From: Humisphaera borealis
GTDB lineage: Bacteria > Planctomycetota > Phycisphaerae > Tepidisphaerales > Tepidisphaeraceae
Assembly (NCBI RefSeq): GCF_015169395.1
Contig: NZ_CP063458.1
Span: 7,089,954 to 7,153,953 of the forward strand
Reading direction: 5' to 3'
Length of the DNA: 64,000 bases
Shown one piece after another: positions 18,050 through 26,800 of this stretch. The position numbers and the translations under genes were made by a program. Each line of letters opens with the position of its first letter. Positions within the stretch are counted from its first letter, which is position 1. A model generated the notes under the pieces. The model was not told the origin of the DNA. It did not search any database and saw only the letters and a program-made list of their open reading frames with translations.

Positions 18050-18206
18050 TAGTGCTCTGTCACACGTTGATTTTGGGATAGATTGGGTGCCATGGGCTGC
18101 GGTACTCCGCTGCCCGTGGTACGACATCCTTCGCGCGAAATCACGGGCAGGCGAGTAAGCCAGCCCATGGCACCCAATCCCAGGATCAAGCTGTGACGCA
18201 GCACTA
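18050..18206. repeat. Inverted-repeat (MITE-like) element, copy 1
   Basis: A 157-bp near-palindrome. The ends TAGTGCTCTGTCACA and TGTGACGCAGCACTA are inverted repeats, and a second inverted pair lies inside (GGGTGCCATGGGCTG and CAGCCCATGGCACCC, with GCTGCCCGTGG facing CACGGGCAG). A diverged copy of the inner part lies inverted at 32890-32983, which makes this an interspersed element and not only a terminator. Its right end supplies the TAG stop codon of the neighbouring minus-strand gene. TA-bounded ends are what Tc1/IS630-mobilised MITEs show, and an IS630 remnant occurs at 45675. Confidence 0.8.
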
Positions 18207-19061
18207 GCGGTTGTGCCCCTTCAGGTGCCGGATGATTTCGCTGTGCAGCAGGTGCATCTCGCGCTCAATATCGTCGAGCCGGCTTACGACCTGACCCGTC
18301 TTCACTTCGGCACGCACGTTGACCTGATGATCGATATCCGCCGCAAGCCGGTCCTTTAACGTCTGGCGGTTCTGGCTGACCAGGACGAAGATCGACAGGA
18401 AGATGGCCTCGAGCGAGACGATCATCGTCAGCAGGCCGAAGGGGTAGGCGTCAAATACGCCGTGCTGCTCCCACCACTTCGTCCAGGGCATGTTCCACAG
18501 AAGCCAACCGCCGAACCAGCACGCATTGAGCAGGAGAAACGAGATGCTCCCGCTGAAGTCGGCGATGACGTCGGCGATCTTCTGGCCGGCGGTGAGTTTC
18601 TCTTCCAGTTCGAGGTTTGCGTTGCGGCTGACGCTCTGGCGGATCAGCTTGTCGGTCGTATAGAGCCGCCGGCTGATCGCCGTCAGAACGTCGATCGCGG
18701 CGTGGGGATGACCGATCAGGAACTTGTGGAACTCCTGGCGATCGAGCGAAAGGGTGTCCACATCACCCTTGGCGCGAACGCGCACCAGTCGCTTCTCCCC
18801 CGTCAGCATCGACAACTCGCCGAAGAACGACCCGGGCCCGGCTTCGTCGAGAACGATTTCCTTGCCCTCGGCGTCGGCCGTCAGGTACTGCACCACCCCG
18901 GCCATCAGCACGTAGAAGTACGCCCCTTCTTCCCCTTCGCGAATGATGATCTGCCCGGGCAGAAACCGCTTGGCCTCCATCACTTTTCGAAGACCAGCCA
19001 ACTCCTGTTCGTCCATGCTCGAGAACATGGGAATGGCTTTAAGTGCGGCGGTTTCGTCCAT
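18204..19061 (-). CDS. Cyclic-nucleotide-binding domain fused to DUF1003 membrane protein
   Basis: The start is taken at the ATG at 19059-19061 (GGAG upstream on the minus strand); 285 residues. Residues about 5-125 are a Crp-type cyclic-nucleotide-binding domain: LPGQIIIREGEEGAYFYVLMAG, GPGSFFGELSMLTGEKRLVRVRA with the PBC-like FGELSML segment. Residues about 160-285 are DUF1003, with two transmembrane helices (ISFLLLNACWFGGWLLWN and FGLLTMIVSLEAIFLSIFVLVSQNRQ) and a C-terminal coiled-coil-like tail. No helix-turn-helix is present, so it is a membrane-bound cyclic-nucleotide-responsive protein, not a transcription factor. Its stop codon lies in the terminal repeat of the MITE-like element, so the last residues may have been changed by that insertion. 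Confidence 0.82.
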   Translation of the reverse strand: MDETAALKAIPMFSSMDEQELAGLRKVMEAKRFLPGQIIIREGEEGAYFYVLMAGVVQYLTADAEGKEIVLDEAGPGSFFGELSMLTGEKRLVRVRAKGDVDTLSLDRQEFHKFLIGHPHAAIDVLTAISRRLYTTDKLIRQSVSRNANLELEEKLTAGQKIADVIADFSGSISFLLLNACWFGGWLLWNMPWTKWWEQHGVFDAYPFGLLTMIVSLEAIFLSIFVLVSQNRQTLKDRLAADIDHQVNVRAEVKTGQVVSRLDDIEREMHLLHSEIIRHLKGHNR

Positions 19062-19336
19062 GAGGTCTCCGTAAGGAACTTCGGCCCGGGAGTGCCGATG
19101 CTTTATACTACTGCAGGGAAGGTGATATTGACGGACGGAAGGTCGTCCGAGGGCCGGATTCCGCTCGGCACGCAGATCGCGGACGTCAGAGTCACTGCCG
19201 CCGAACCGCTTCTGGCCGACGATCGCCGGAATTGCTCTGCCCGATGCAGTGTGGGTGGGCCACTGGTGCCCCGCGCCGGGTACTGTGCCTCGCGTTGGCG
19301 ATTGAAAACCTTGCCGATCGTGGTTAGCTACTCCAC

Positions 19337-20920
19337 ATGCCCACCGCCGAATCACGTCTGCTGGAACTAGGTCTGGAGCTTCCCCCCGCCCCCAAACCGC
19401 TGGCCGTTTACAAGCCGATGGTCGTGGCGGCGGGGTTGGCTTACGTCTCGGGACACGGGCCGGTGAACGTCGATGGGTCGCTGATTCGCGGGCGGGTGGG
19501 GGCCGACCTTTCGCTGCAAGACGGCTACGCCGCCGCCGCCCAGGTGGGCCTGGCCATCCTCGCGACGCTCCGGCGGGAACTGGGGTCCCTCAACCGCGTG
19601 AAGCGCGTGGTCAAACTGCTGGGAATGGTCAATTCGCCCCCCGACTTTCTCGACCACCCCAAGGTCATCAACGGCTGCAGCGAGTTGTTCGCCAGGGTTT
19701 GGGGGCCGGCGGCAGGAATCGGGGCGCGAAGTGCGGTTGGCATGGGCGCGCTTCCCGGCAACATTGCGGTCGAGATCGAAGCGATCTTCGAACTGGACGC
19801 CAGGCCGGTGCTGGATATCGACTGGACACGCGACGTCGACCTGTCGCAGGTCGCGTCGCCGGCGCTTTTGCTCGGGAAGGAGGCGATCCAGGAAAACCTT
19901 CGCCGGATGGTGGCCGTCGCCGGCGAGGTTTCGCGGCTTCGACCTCACGTCAAGACGCACAAGCAGCCTTGGCTGGTGAAAGAGCAGTTGGCGTTGGGGA
20001 TCAGCAAGTACAAGTGCGCCACCATCGCCGAGGCCGAGATGTGCGCCCGCGCCGGGGCGACGGACATCCTTTTGGCGCTGCAACCCGTGGGGCCGAATGT
20101 CGCCCGGCTGCTGAACCTGCAGCGAGCTTTTCCGGCAGTCGCGTTCTCCACGATCGCCGATGACGCCGGTGCTCTTGAGGCGATGCAAAGCGATGCGGCT
20201 GCCGCCGGCGCGACTATCGAGGTGCTCATCGACCTCGACATCGGCCAGCACCGCACGGGCATCAGACCTGGTCCGGCGGCGATCGCGCTCTATCGCCAGC
20301 TCGCCGCCGCGACCGCCCTGCGGCCCGGCGGGCTTCACGCCTACGACGGGCACCTGCATCTGGCAGACTTCATCGAACTGACTGCGGCCTGCGACAAAGC
20401 ATTCGCCGCCGTCACCAAGCTGCGCGAAACGCTGGTGGGGCAGGGCCTGCCTGTGCCGCGTGTCGTCGTCGGCGGTACACCCAGCTTTCCGGTCCATGCC
20501 GCGCGAACCGATGTCGAGCTCAGCCCCGGCACGCTGGTGTTGTGGGATGCGGGGTACGCGACGAAGTGCCCGTTCCTGAACTTCAAAGTTGCCGCCACGC
20601 TGCTGACTCGCGTCGTCAGCAAGCCCGGCGAGAACCGGCTCTGCCTGGATCTGGGCCACAAGGCCGTCGGCTCCGAGATGCCCCATCCCAGGGTCATCTT
20701 CCCCGATCTGCCCGACGCCGTCGCGCTGGTCCACAGCGAAGAGCACCTGGTCATCGAAACCGCCGAGGCCGAGCGTTTCGCGGTGGGGGACATGCTGATT
20801 GGTGTCCCCTGGCACATCTGCCCGACGGTCGCGCTGCACGCCGAGGCGGTGGTGATCGAGTCCGGCCGGGTCGTGGAGCGACAGGCGATCGAGGCGCGGG
20901 CGAGAAAGGTGACGGTATGA
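19337..20920 (+). CDS. RidA domain fused to D-threonine aldolase / D-serine dehydratase-like PLP enzyme
   Basis: The product has 527 residues. Residues about 1-155 form a complete RidA/YjgF domain (LPPAPKPLAVYKPMVVAAGLAYVSGHGPV, then GARSAVGMGALPGNIAVEIEAI with the conserved substrate-binding arginine of ARSAV). Residues about 165-527 form a fold-type III PLP enzyme. The lysine that would bind PLP is K206 in RPHVKTHK, followed by KYKCATIAEAEM, IDLDIGQHRTG and HAYDGHLH. A metal site near the end is H493-x-C495 in PWHICPTV, the pattern of D-serine dehydratases and D-threonine aldolases. RidA hydrolyses reactive 2-aminoacrylate or imines, the direct product of serine/threonine dehydratases, so the fusion makes chemical sense. 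It is ATGA-coupled to a GntP permease. Which of the two activities applies cannot be told from sequence. Confidence 0.85.
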   Translation: MPTAESRLLELGLELPPAPKPLAVYKPMVVAAGLAYVSGHGPVNVDGSLIRGRVGADLSLQDGYAAAAQVGLAILATLRRELGSLNRVKRVVKLLGMVNSPPDFLDHPKVINGCSELFARVWGPAAGIGARSAVGMGALPGNIAVEIEAIFELDARPVLDIDWTRDVDLSQVASPALLLGKEAIQENLRRMVAVAGEVSRLRPHVKTHKQPWLVKEQLALGISKYKCATIAEAEMCARAGATDILLALQPVGPNVARLLNLQRAFPAVAFSTIADDAGALEAMQSDAAAAGATIEVLIDLDIGQHRTGIRPGPAAIALYRQLAAATALRPGGLHAYDGHLHLADFIELTAACDKAFAAVTKLRETLVGQGLPVPRVVVGGTPSFPVHAARTDVELSPGTLVLWDAGYATKCPFLNFKVAATLLTRVVSKPGENRLCLDLGHKAVGSEMPHPRVIFPDLPDAVALVHSEEHLVIETAEAERFAVGDMLIGVPWHICPTVALHAEAVVIESGRVVERQAIEARARKVTV

Positions 20921-22302
20921 CCGAAGCCCAACTCGCGCTGATCGCCGTTGCCGCTGCCGGCATTGGCGTATTGGTGTTGCTGGTCACCCGGCTGAAGTTC
21001 AACGCGTTCGCTGCGTTGCTGGTGGCGGCGTTGCTGGTGGGGATTGGCTCGGGGAAGCCGGCGTTGGTCATCGTCAAAGCGTTTCAGGAAGGCCTGGGCG
21101 CAACCCTCGGCGGGACGGCGGCGGTCATCGCCCTGGGTGCGGTGCTCGGCCGGCTGCTGGGCGAATCGCGCGGGGCCGAAGTGCTGGCCGAGCGGCTTAC
21201 CCAGACCTTCGGGCCGCAGCGGATCGTCTGGTGCCTGATGACGCTGGCGCTGGTGGTCGGGCTGGCGACCTGGTTCACCGTCGGCCTGCTCCTGATCCTG
21301 CCGATCCTGCAAACGCTCGCACGAGAATCCAAGCGACCCTCCGGCCAGCTCGCGTTGCCGATCCTGGCGTGCCTGTCGGTGATGCACGGGCTGATGCCGC
21401 CGCACCCGGGTCCGATCGTGGCGATCGACGCGTTGCACGCCCGGACCGGGATGGTGCTGCTCTGGGGTTTTGTGCTGGGGCTGCCGGTCTGCCTGCTGTG
21501 TGGGCCGGTGCTGGCTCGCTTTGTGGGTCGGGAGCTGGATTCGCCCGATGGCGGCGCGGCCGTCTCGCCTCCGGTTACAGCCGGGACGTCCGCACCACAG
21601 CCTGCGCGACAGCAATTGCCCGAACGCCTCACCCGCCGGCCGGGGTTTGGGCTGACGCTCGTCTCTATCCTGTTGCCGGTATTCCTGATGCTGCTCGCAA
21701 CGGTCGCCGGACTTTTGCCCGATACCGGTTCGTCCTGGCGGGCATCGGCGGAGTTCATCGGCCACCCGACCGTGGCGTTGCTGATCGCCGTCCTCTTTTC
21801 GATGTGGTCCCTCGGCACGCGCTGCGGTTTTGGTCGAGGCGAGCTGCTGAAGTTCTCGGAGGAATCCATCGCTGCCGTCGCCATGGCGATTCTTGTTGTC
21901 GGCGGCGGGGGCGGGTTCGCCCGGGTGTTGCGCGATGCGGGCGTGGCCGACGCCGTCGGATCGCTCGCCGGGTCACTCCATGTGCCGCCACTGGTCTACG
22001 GCTGGCTTGTCGCGGCGTTCATTCGCGTGGCGACCGGGTCGGCCACTGTCGCGATCACCGCCGGCTCGGCACTCCTGGCTCCCGTCCTGGCGGCGAACCC
22101 CGGTACCAATGTCGAACTGGCCGTCATCGCCCTGGCATTCGGGTCGCTTTTCCTCTCGCACCTCAACGACGGCGGTTTCTGGGTCGTCAAGGAATGCCTC
22201 GGCCTTTCCGTCCGCCAAACCCTGCGAACCTGGAGCGTGATGGAAACGCTCGTCGGCGTGGCCGGGCTCGGACTGACCTTACTGGCGAGCGTACTTATAT
22301 GA
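20917..22302 (+). CDS. GntP-family permease
   Basis: The start is the ATG at 20917, overlapping the preceding stop by 4 nt; 461 residues, the normal GntP length. About 12 hydrophobic segments are visible. Family signatures are GGTAAVIALGAVLGRLLGESRGAEVLAERL, LACLSVMHGLMPPHPGP, VGGGGGFARVLRDAGV and FLSHLNDGGFWVVKE. GntP proteins are proton symporters for gluconate, fructuronate and, in some clades, D-serine (DsdX). Position behind a D-amino-acid PLP enzyme and before a dipeptidase points to a D-serine/D-threonine-like or other D-hydroxyamino-acid substrate, but this is inference from context. Confidence 0.88.
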   Translation: MTEAQLALIAVAAAGIGVLVLLVTRLKFNAFAALLVAALLVGIGSGKPALVIVKAFQEGLGATLGGTAAVIALGAVLGRLLGESRGAEVLAERLTQTFGPQRIVWCLMTLALVVGLATWFTVGLLLILPILQTLARESKRPSGQLALPILACLSVMHGLMPPHPGPIVAIDALHARTGMVLLWGFVLGLPVCLLCGPVLARFVGRELDSPDGGAAVSPPVTAGTSAPQPARQQLPERLTRRPGFGLTLVSILLPVFLMLLATVAGLLPDTGSSWRASAEFIGHPTVALLIAVLFSMWSLGTRCGFGRGELLKFSEESIAAVAMAILVVGGGGGFARVLRDAGVADAVGSLAGSLHVPPLVYGWLVAAFIRVATGSATVAITAGSALLAPVLAANPGTNVELAVIALAFGSLFLSHLNDGGFWVVKECLGLSVRQTLRTWSVMETLVGVAGLGLTLLASVLI

Positions 22303-23396
22303 ACCCACCCACCTCTACGCCGTTCATTTTCGACGCTCACCTCGACCTGGCGATGAACGCGATCGAGTGGAACCGCGACCTGACCCGGCCCGTCGCCGAG
22401 ATCCGTGCCGCCGAGGCAGGCATGACCGACAAGCCTGACCGCGGCCGCAACACGGTCTGCCTGCCCGAGCTTCGGCGCGGCCGAATCGGGCTGGTCGTCG
22501 CGACGCAGATCGCCCGCGTCAAGCAGGGTGGGGCGTACAGCCCGGTCTTCGGCTGGCATTCAGCGGCGCAGGCCTGGGCGATGACACAGGCCCAGCTCGC
22601 GTGGTATCGCGCCATGGAAGAGGCCGGCGAGATGACGCCAATTCGCAGCCGGGCCGAGCTGGACGCTCACCTCGCCCGCTGGAACTCGCCCGACGAATCG
22701 CAGTCGTTGCCCGTGGGCTATGTTCTAAGCCTGGAGGGTGCCGATTCAATCCAGACGCCCGCGCACCTGGAGCGGGCCTACGAACAGGGCCTGCGGGCGA
22801 TCGGGCCGGCGCATTACGGCCCGGGACGTTACGCGATGGGAACCGACTCCACCGGTGGATTTCCACCCGCCGGCCGCGAACTGCTCGCAGAGATCGCCCG
22901 CCTCGGCATGATCCTCGACGTCACGCACCTGAGCGACGCCTGCTTCTTAGAAGCGATCGATTCGTTCACCGGCCCGATCTGGGCGAGCCACCACAACTGC
23001 CGGTCGCTTGTTCCGCACCAGCGGCAACTGAGCGACGAGCAGATTCGGCTGCTAGTCGGCCGCGGAGCGGTCATCGGGGCGGCCTTGGACGCGTGGATGA
23101 TCGTCCCCGGATGGAAGCGGGGCGAGACGACGCCCGAGTCCGTCGGACTGGGTCTGCGACACCTGGTCGAGCACATCGACCACATCTGCCAGATCGCCGG
23201 AAATGCCAGCCATGTGGGGCTGGGATCGGATCTTGACGGAGCGTTCGGCCGGGAGCAGACGCCGAAGGATTTGGCGACGATCGCCGACCTCCAGAAGCTG
23301 CCGCAGTTGATGCGCGAGCGGGGATACACCGAGCAAGACGCGAGCGGCTTGGCCAGCGGGAACTTCCTGCGCTTGCTGGGAAGTGCGCTGCCTTAA
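22299..23396 (+). CDS. Membrane dipeptidase, peptidase family M19
   Basis: The start is the ATG at 22299, overlapping the permease stop; 365 residues. All M19 (renal dipeptidase) zinc motifs are present: DAHLD (H14 and D16), the glutamate in LSLEGADS, ILDVTHLSD, ASHHNCRSL and VGLGSDLDGAFG. M19 enzymes hydrolyse dipeptides and, unusually, accept D-residues at the C-terminal position, so a role in releasing D-amino acids for the RidA-PLP enzyme is plausible. There is no signal peptide, which implies cytoplasmic action after uptake. A strong symmetric terminator follows about 180 nt downstream. Confidence 0.9.
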   Translation: MNPPTSTPFIFDAHLDLAMNAIEWNRDLTRPVAEIRAAEAGMTDKPDRGRNTVCLPELRRGRIGLVVATQIARVKQGGAYSPVFGWHSAAQAWAMTQAQLAWYRAMEEAGEMTPIRSRAELDAHLARWNSPDESQSLPVGYVLSLEGADSIQTPAHLERAYEQGLRAIGPAHYGPGRYAMGTDSTGGFPPAGRELLAEIARLGMILDVTHLSDACFLEAIDSFTGPIWASHHNCRSLVPHQRQLSDEQIRLLVGRGAVIGAALDAWMIVPGWKRGETTPESVGLGLRHLVEHIDHICQIAGNASHVGLGSDLDGAFGREQTPKDLATIADLQKLPQLMRERGYTEQDASGLASGNFLRLLGSALP

Positions 23397-23576
23397 GCGA
23401 GACAGGCCAGTGATCGGGCCGACAGATCGCCGGACGAGAGTAACCTGCGACTGATTGATGACGCAGTCCGGTACCGGAAGGTTTTTGAGCTGGCCGATAC
23501 GGTCGAGAAGCCCTCGACACCAACAAAGTCCGGAAATGGCACCGCGGAAGCCGCTTCCTACCAGCAACAGGGAACG

Positions 23577-23606
23577 AAAAACCCCGTCCGGCAGGGACGG
23601 GGTTTT
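23577..23606. terminator. Bidirectional intrinsic terminator
   Basis: AAAACCCCGTCC, a short loop, then GGACGGGGTTTT form a stem of about ten pairs flanked by A and T runs, so it can work on both strands. It lies between the M19 dipeptidase operon (plus) and the end of the giant surface gene (minus). Confidence 0.85.
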
Positions 23607-23691
23607 AACTGGCGCTAGGATTACAACCTACTAGCACGCTCTCGCTGTCGCCACGCCCTATTCAAACTCATCTTCAAAGGAGCCCAGAGAT

Positions 23692-23730
23692 ATGAACCCT
23701 GCCGTCCGTAGTTCTATCTCGATGCGTTGA
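23692..23730 (+). CDS. Micro-ORF with a strong ribosome site (12 codons)
   Basis: AAAGGAG at 23676-23682 stands 9 nt before an ATG that encodes MNPAVRSSISMR and a stop. The ribosome site is better than those of most genes here, yet nothing longer follows in any frame. It may be a leader peptide, or the surviving start of a deleted gene. Confidence is low because of its size. Confidence 0.3.
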   Translation: MNPAVRSSISMR

Positions 23731-23882
23731 CATTTTCTAACGGCGAATCGGCACCTCGACCTATTCGCGACCTTCGACACCCCTTAAAAATCAGCAGCAT
23801 CGCGACCTGGAGCCCTGTTCCCAAAGTCCGGCGCACCTGCGAGACGCAGTTGCGGGCCGCATTGCGACTCCGCTGCCGCCGC

Positions 23883-26800
23883 TCATCCAATGACCAATTC
23901 TGGCCGGCCTGAAGCGGCTTCGTCGCTGCTGAAGGTCGCCAGCGGCTTGGAGACGTCGGTCATCCGCACCACCAGCGTAACGCTCGTCGCGCCGGCCAGT
24001 TTCTGCTGTCGGACGTAGTTGCCGACGTCGAACTGCCCCCACGCGTCGGTCGTGGCGTTGAAGCTCGCGGTCGTCAGCAGCGCGCCTGCGGCAGGGCGGT
24101 TGGACCAGTTCACGCCGGCTTCGGTCCATGCCGCCGTCGCGGCGTAGACGCCGAGCGTGACCGGGCCGGTCTGCGAGAGCTTGCCGAAGAGGCGGAGCAC
24201 CGCGGTGTTGATCGTCGCCGCAGCAGACAGATTGAACGAAAGGTAGAGGTCGCGGCTGTTGTCGGCGACGGAGCTGTTGCGGATCTCCAGTGCGGCCAAT
24301 GAGCCGTAGTTGGTTCCGGTGAAAACTCCGTCGCGCACATGGGCATCGGACGACGCGCGAATCGTCTGTCCGGTGCCCGGTGGTGGCGGAGGGGGAGGAG
24401 GCGGCGGTGGTGGCGGTGGCGGTGGCGGGGGCGGAGGAGGTGGCGGCGACGTCGGGCCGCCGGTGATGACTAGTTCCGGTGTGTTTGCGCCGGCCTCGCC
24501 GCTGTTGATCGACACCAGCGACTTGGAAGCCGCCGTGGCCTTCACTGCTAATGCGACTTTCGTCGTACCCGCTTGTTTCTGTTGGCGCAGGTAGTCGGCG
24601 ACGTCGAACTCAAGCCACTGGCCCGTCGTTGACGTCACACCGAGGCTGCGCAGCAGCGCGCCGGTGGCGGGGCGGTTGTTCCAAGTCAGGGCACCTTCGG
24701 TCCAGGTTGTTGAGGCCACGCCGTAGACGCCGAGCGTCGCGGTCTCCGTCGTCGAGAGCTTGACGTAAAGCCGCAGCTTGGCCGAACCGATCTGCGCCGC
24801 TGACGCGATGCCACTGAGATCGAACTGGAAGAACGACTCCCGGCTGTTGTCGGCGACAGTGCTGCTGCGGACTTCCAGCGCCGCCGCGTTGCCATAGTTG
24901 GCGGCGGCGTAGGCCCCGTTGCGACCGTGAGCGTCGGCGATCGCCGGGAGTTTGAACGTCGTCGACGTGGCGGCCTGCGGCAGGCCGTCGTCGTCGGTCT
25001 GCGTGAACGCGACGTTCACAGCGTTAACACCCGGAGCCGAAAATGCCAGCGTCGCGGTGTTGTTCACGGTGTCGGCGTCCTGGGGCGAGGCGACAACGAG
25101 GTTCTGCGACACATTCCAGTTGCTCGGCGTGAATGTCAGCGTCGTCACCGCCGGCGCAGCCGATGCATGGCTCGCAGCGATGGAGACCACCAGGTTACCC
25201 GACGGTTTCGCGCCCAGCTTGACGCCGACCGTCTTACTCGCGCCTTCGGCAACCTTCAGCGTTGTGGGAGAGACAACCAGAGACTGCGGCGTCAGAACGA
25301 TCGCGCCGGTGGTGCGCAGGTCGGGCTTGTTGGTCGTCGCACCGCTGCCGTTGAAGATGGCGTGAATCGAGGTGTTGGTCGTGCCCTTGAGTGCGAAGCT
25401 GACGGCGGTGTCGCCGGCTTGTTTTCGCTGCTTCACATAACTGGTGACGTCGAACTCGTACCAGGTTCCGGTCGTGCCGCTGACCGTCTTGGTGACGATC
25501 GGCGACGCACTGGTCGCCGGGCGGGTGCTCCAACTGATGGATTGCCAGGCGGTGCTGGCGACCGTGTAAAGCCCGACGGGCACGCTGCCGGCGGCCGAGT
25601 TCTTGCCGAAGACCCGGACCTTCACCGATGTGATCGCCGACGCCGACGGAAGGGTGGCAATGCTGAACTTGATGAACGCTTCGCGCGTCTGGCCGGCGGT
25701 CGTGGTCTTGCGGACGGTCAGCGTCGGAACGGTGACCGCGCCGGCTCCGGCGGCGGGCAGCACGCCGGTGCCGGCGAACTCCGTCGACGACAGCTTGCCC
25801 GTGGAGAGCACCATCGCACCCGTTGCGCCTGTTGCACCGGCGGGGGCTTGTACGCTGGCATCCAGCGCCGGGGGCAGCGATTCGGCCAACGGCACTGCGT
25901 CGTCGTCCATCGAGTAGAGCGACACTGACGACTGATAGCGCAACTGGTCGCTGCCGAAGATGAGCACGTCCCAGTCGTGTTCGGCGTCGGCGTCCTGGGC
26001 GGCGTTGATGGTGACATACTTCGGCACGTTCCAGTTCGTCTCGTTGAACAAGACGTAACTCGGGTAGGGTGCCGGGTCGGCGACGGAGATGCCCTCGTTG
26101 TGACCGTGGTCCCCCACGTAAACGCGGACGTCGCCGTAGGGGTTGCGCGACAGCTTGAAACCCACCGTGCCGCTGGTGCCTTCGTTCAGTGATAGCTGTT
26201 GTGACAATGTCACGACGCTCAATCGCTTGTACTGCTGGTTGACGACCAACTCGGGCCGGTTGGCGACGGCCTCACCGGAGTTGATCACCGCATACGCGCT
26301 ACTAGCCTCGCGCGGAACCAGTGCCAATGTGAGCGACGTGGCACCCTCGCTGGCCCGGCGCGACAGGTAGCCCGCGAGGTCCAGTTGGTAGAGCGCACCG
26401 GCGCCGGCTTCGACGTTGAATTCGAGCACGGGTTCACCGATTAATGCTGGCCGCGTGTTGAACGAGGTCCCCGTTTCCGTCCATGTGGGGTCGGCTTCGT
26501 AAATCGCGATCGGAACGCCACCCGCGCCGCCGGCGGTCGCCGCCCACAGCTTCAGAATCGCGCTGCTGATTTCTTTCTCAGCGCTCAACGATGAAAGGTC
26601 GAACCGCAACAGCGTCTGCCGTACGTCGGACGTCTGTCCGACCTCCAGCGTCGCAGAATCGCCAAAGTTGACCGCGGCCTGACTGTTGTTCCGGATGTGG
26701 GTGTCCTCGACCAGCGGCAGCGGCGCGGGGTCGTAGGGAAGTTCGTTGATCCAGGTGATGCTGGCGTCCTCAACCATCGGATTGCCGTACAAGTCGACAA

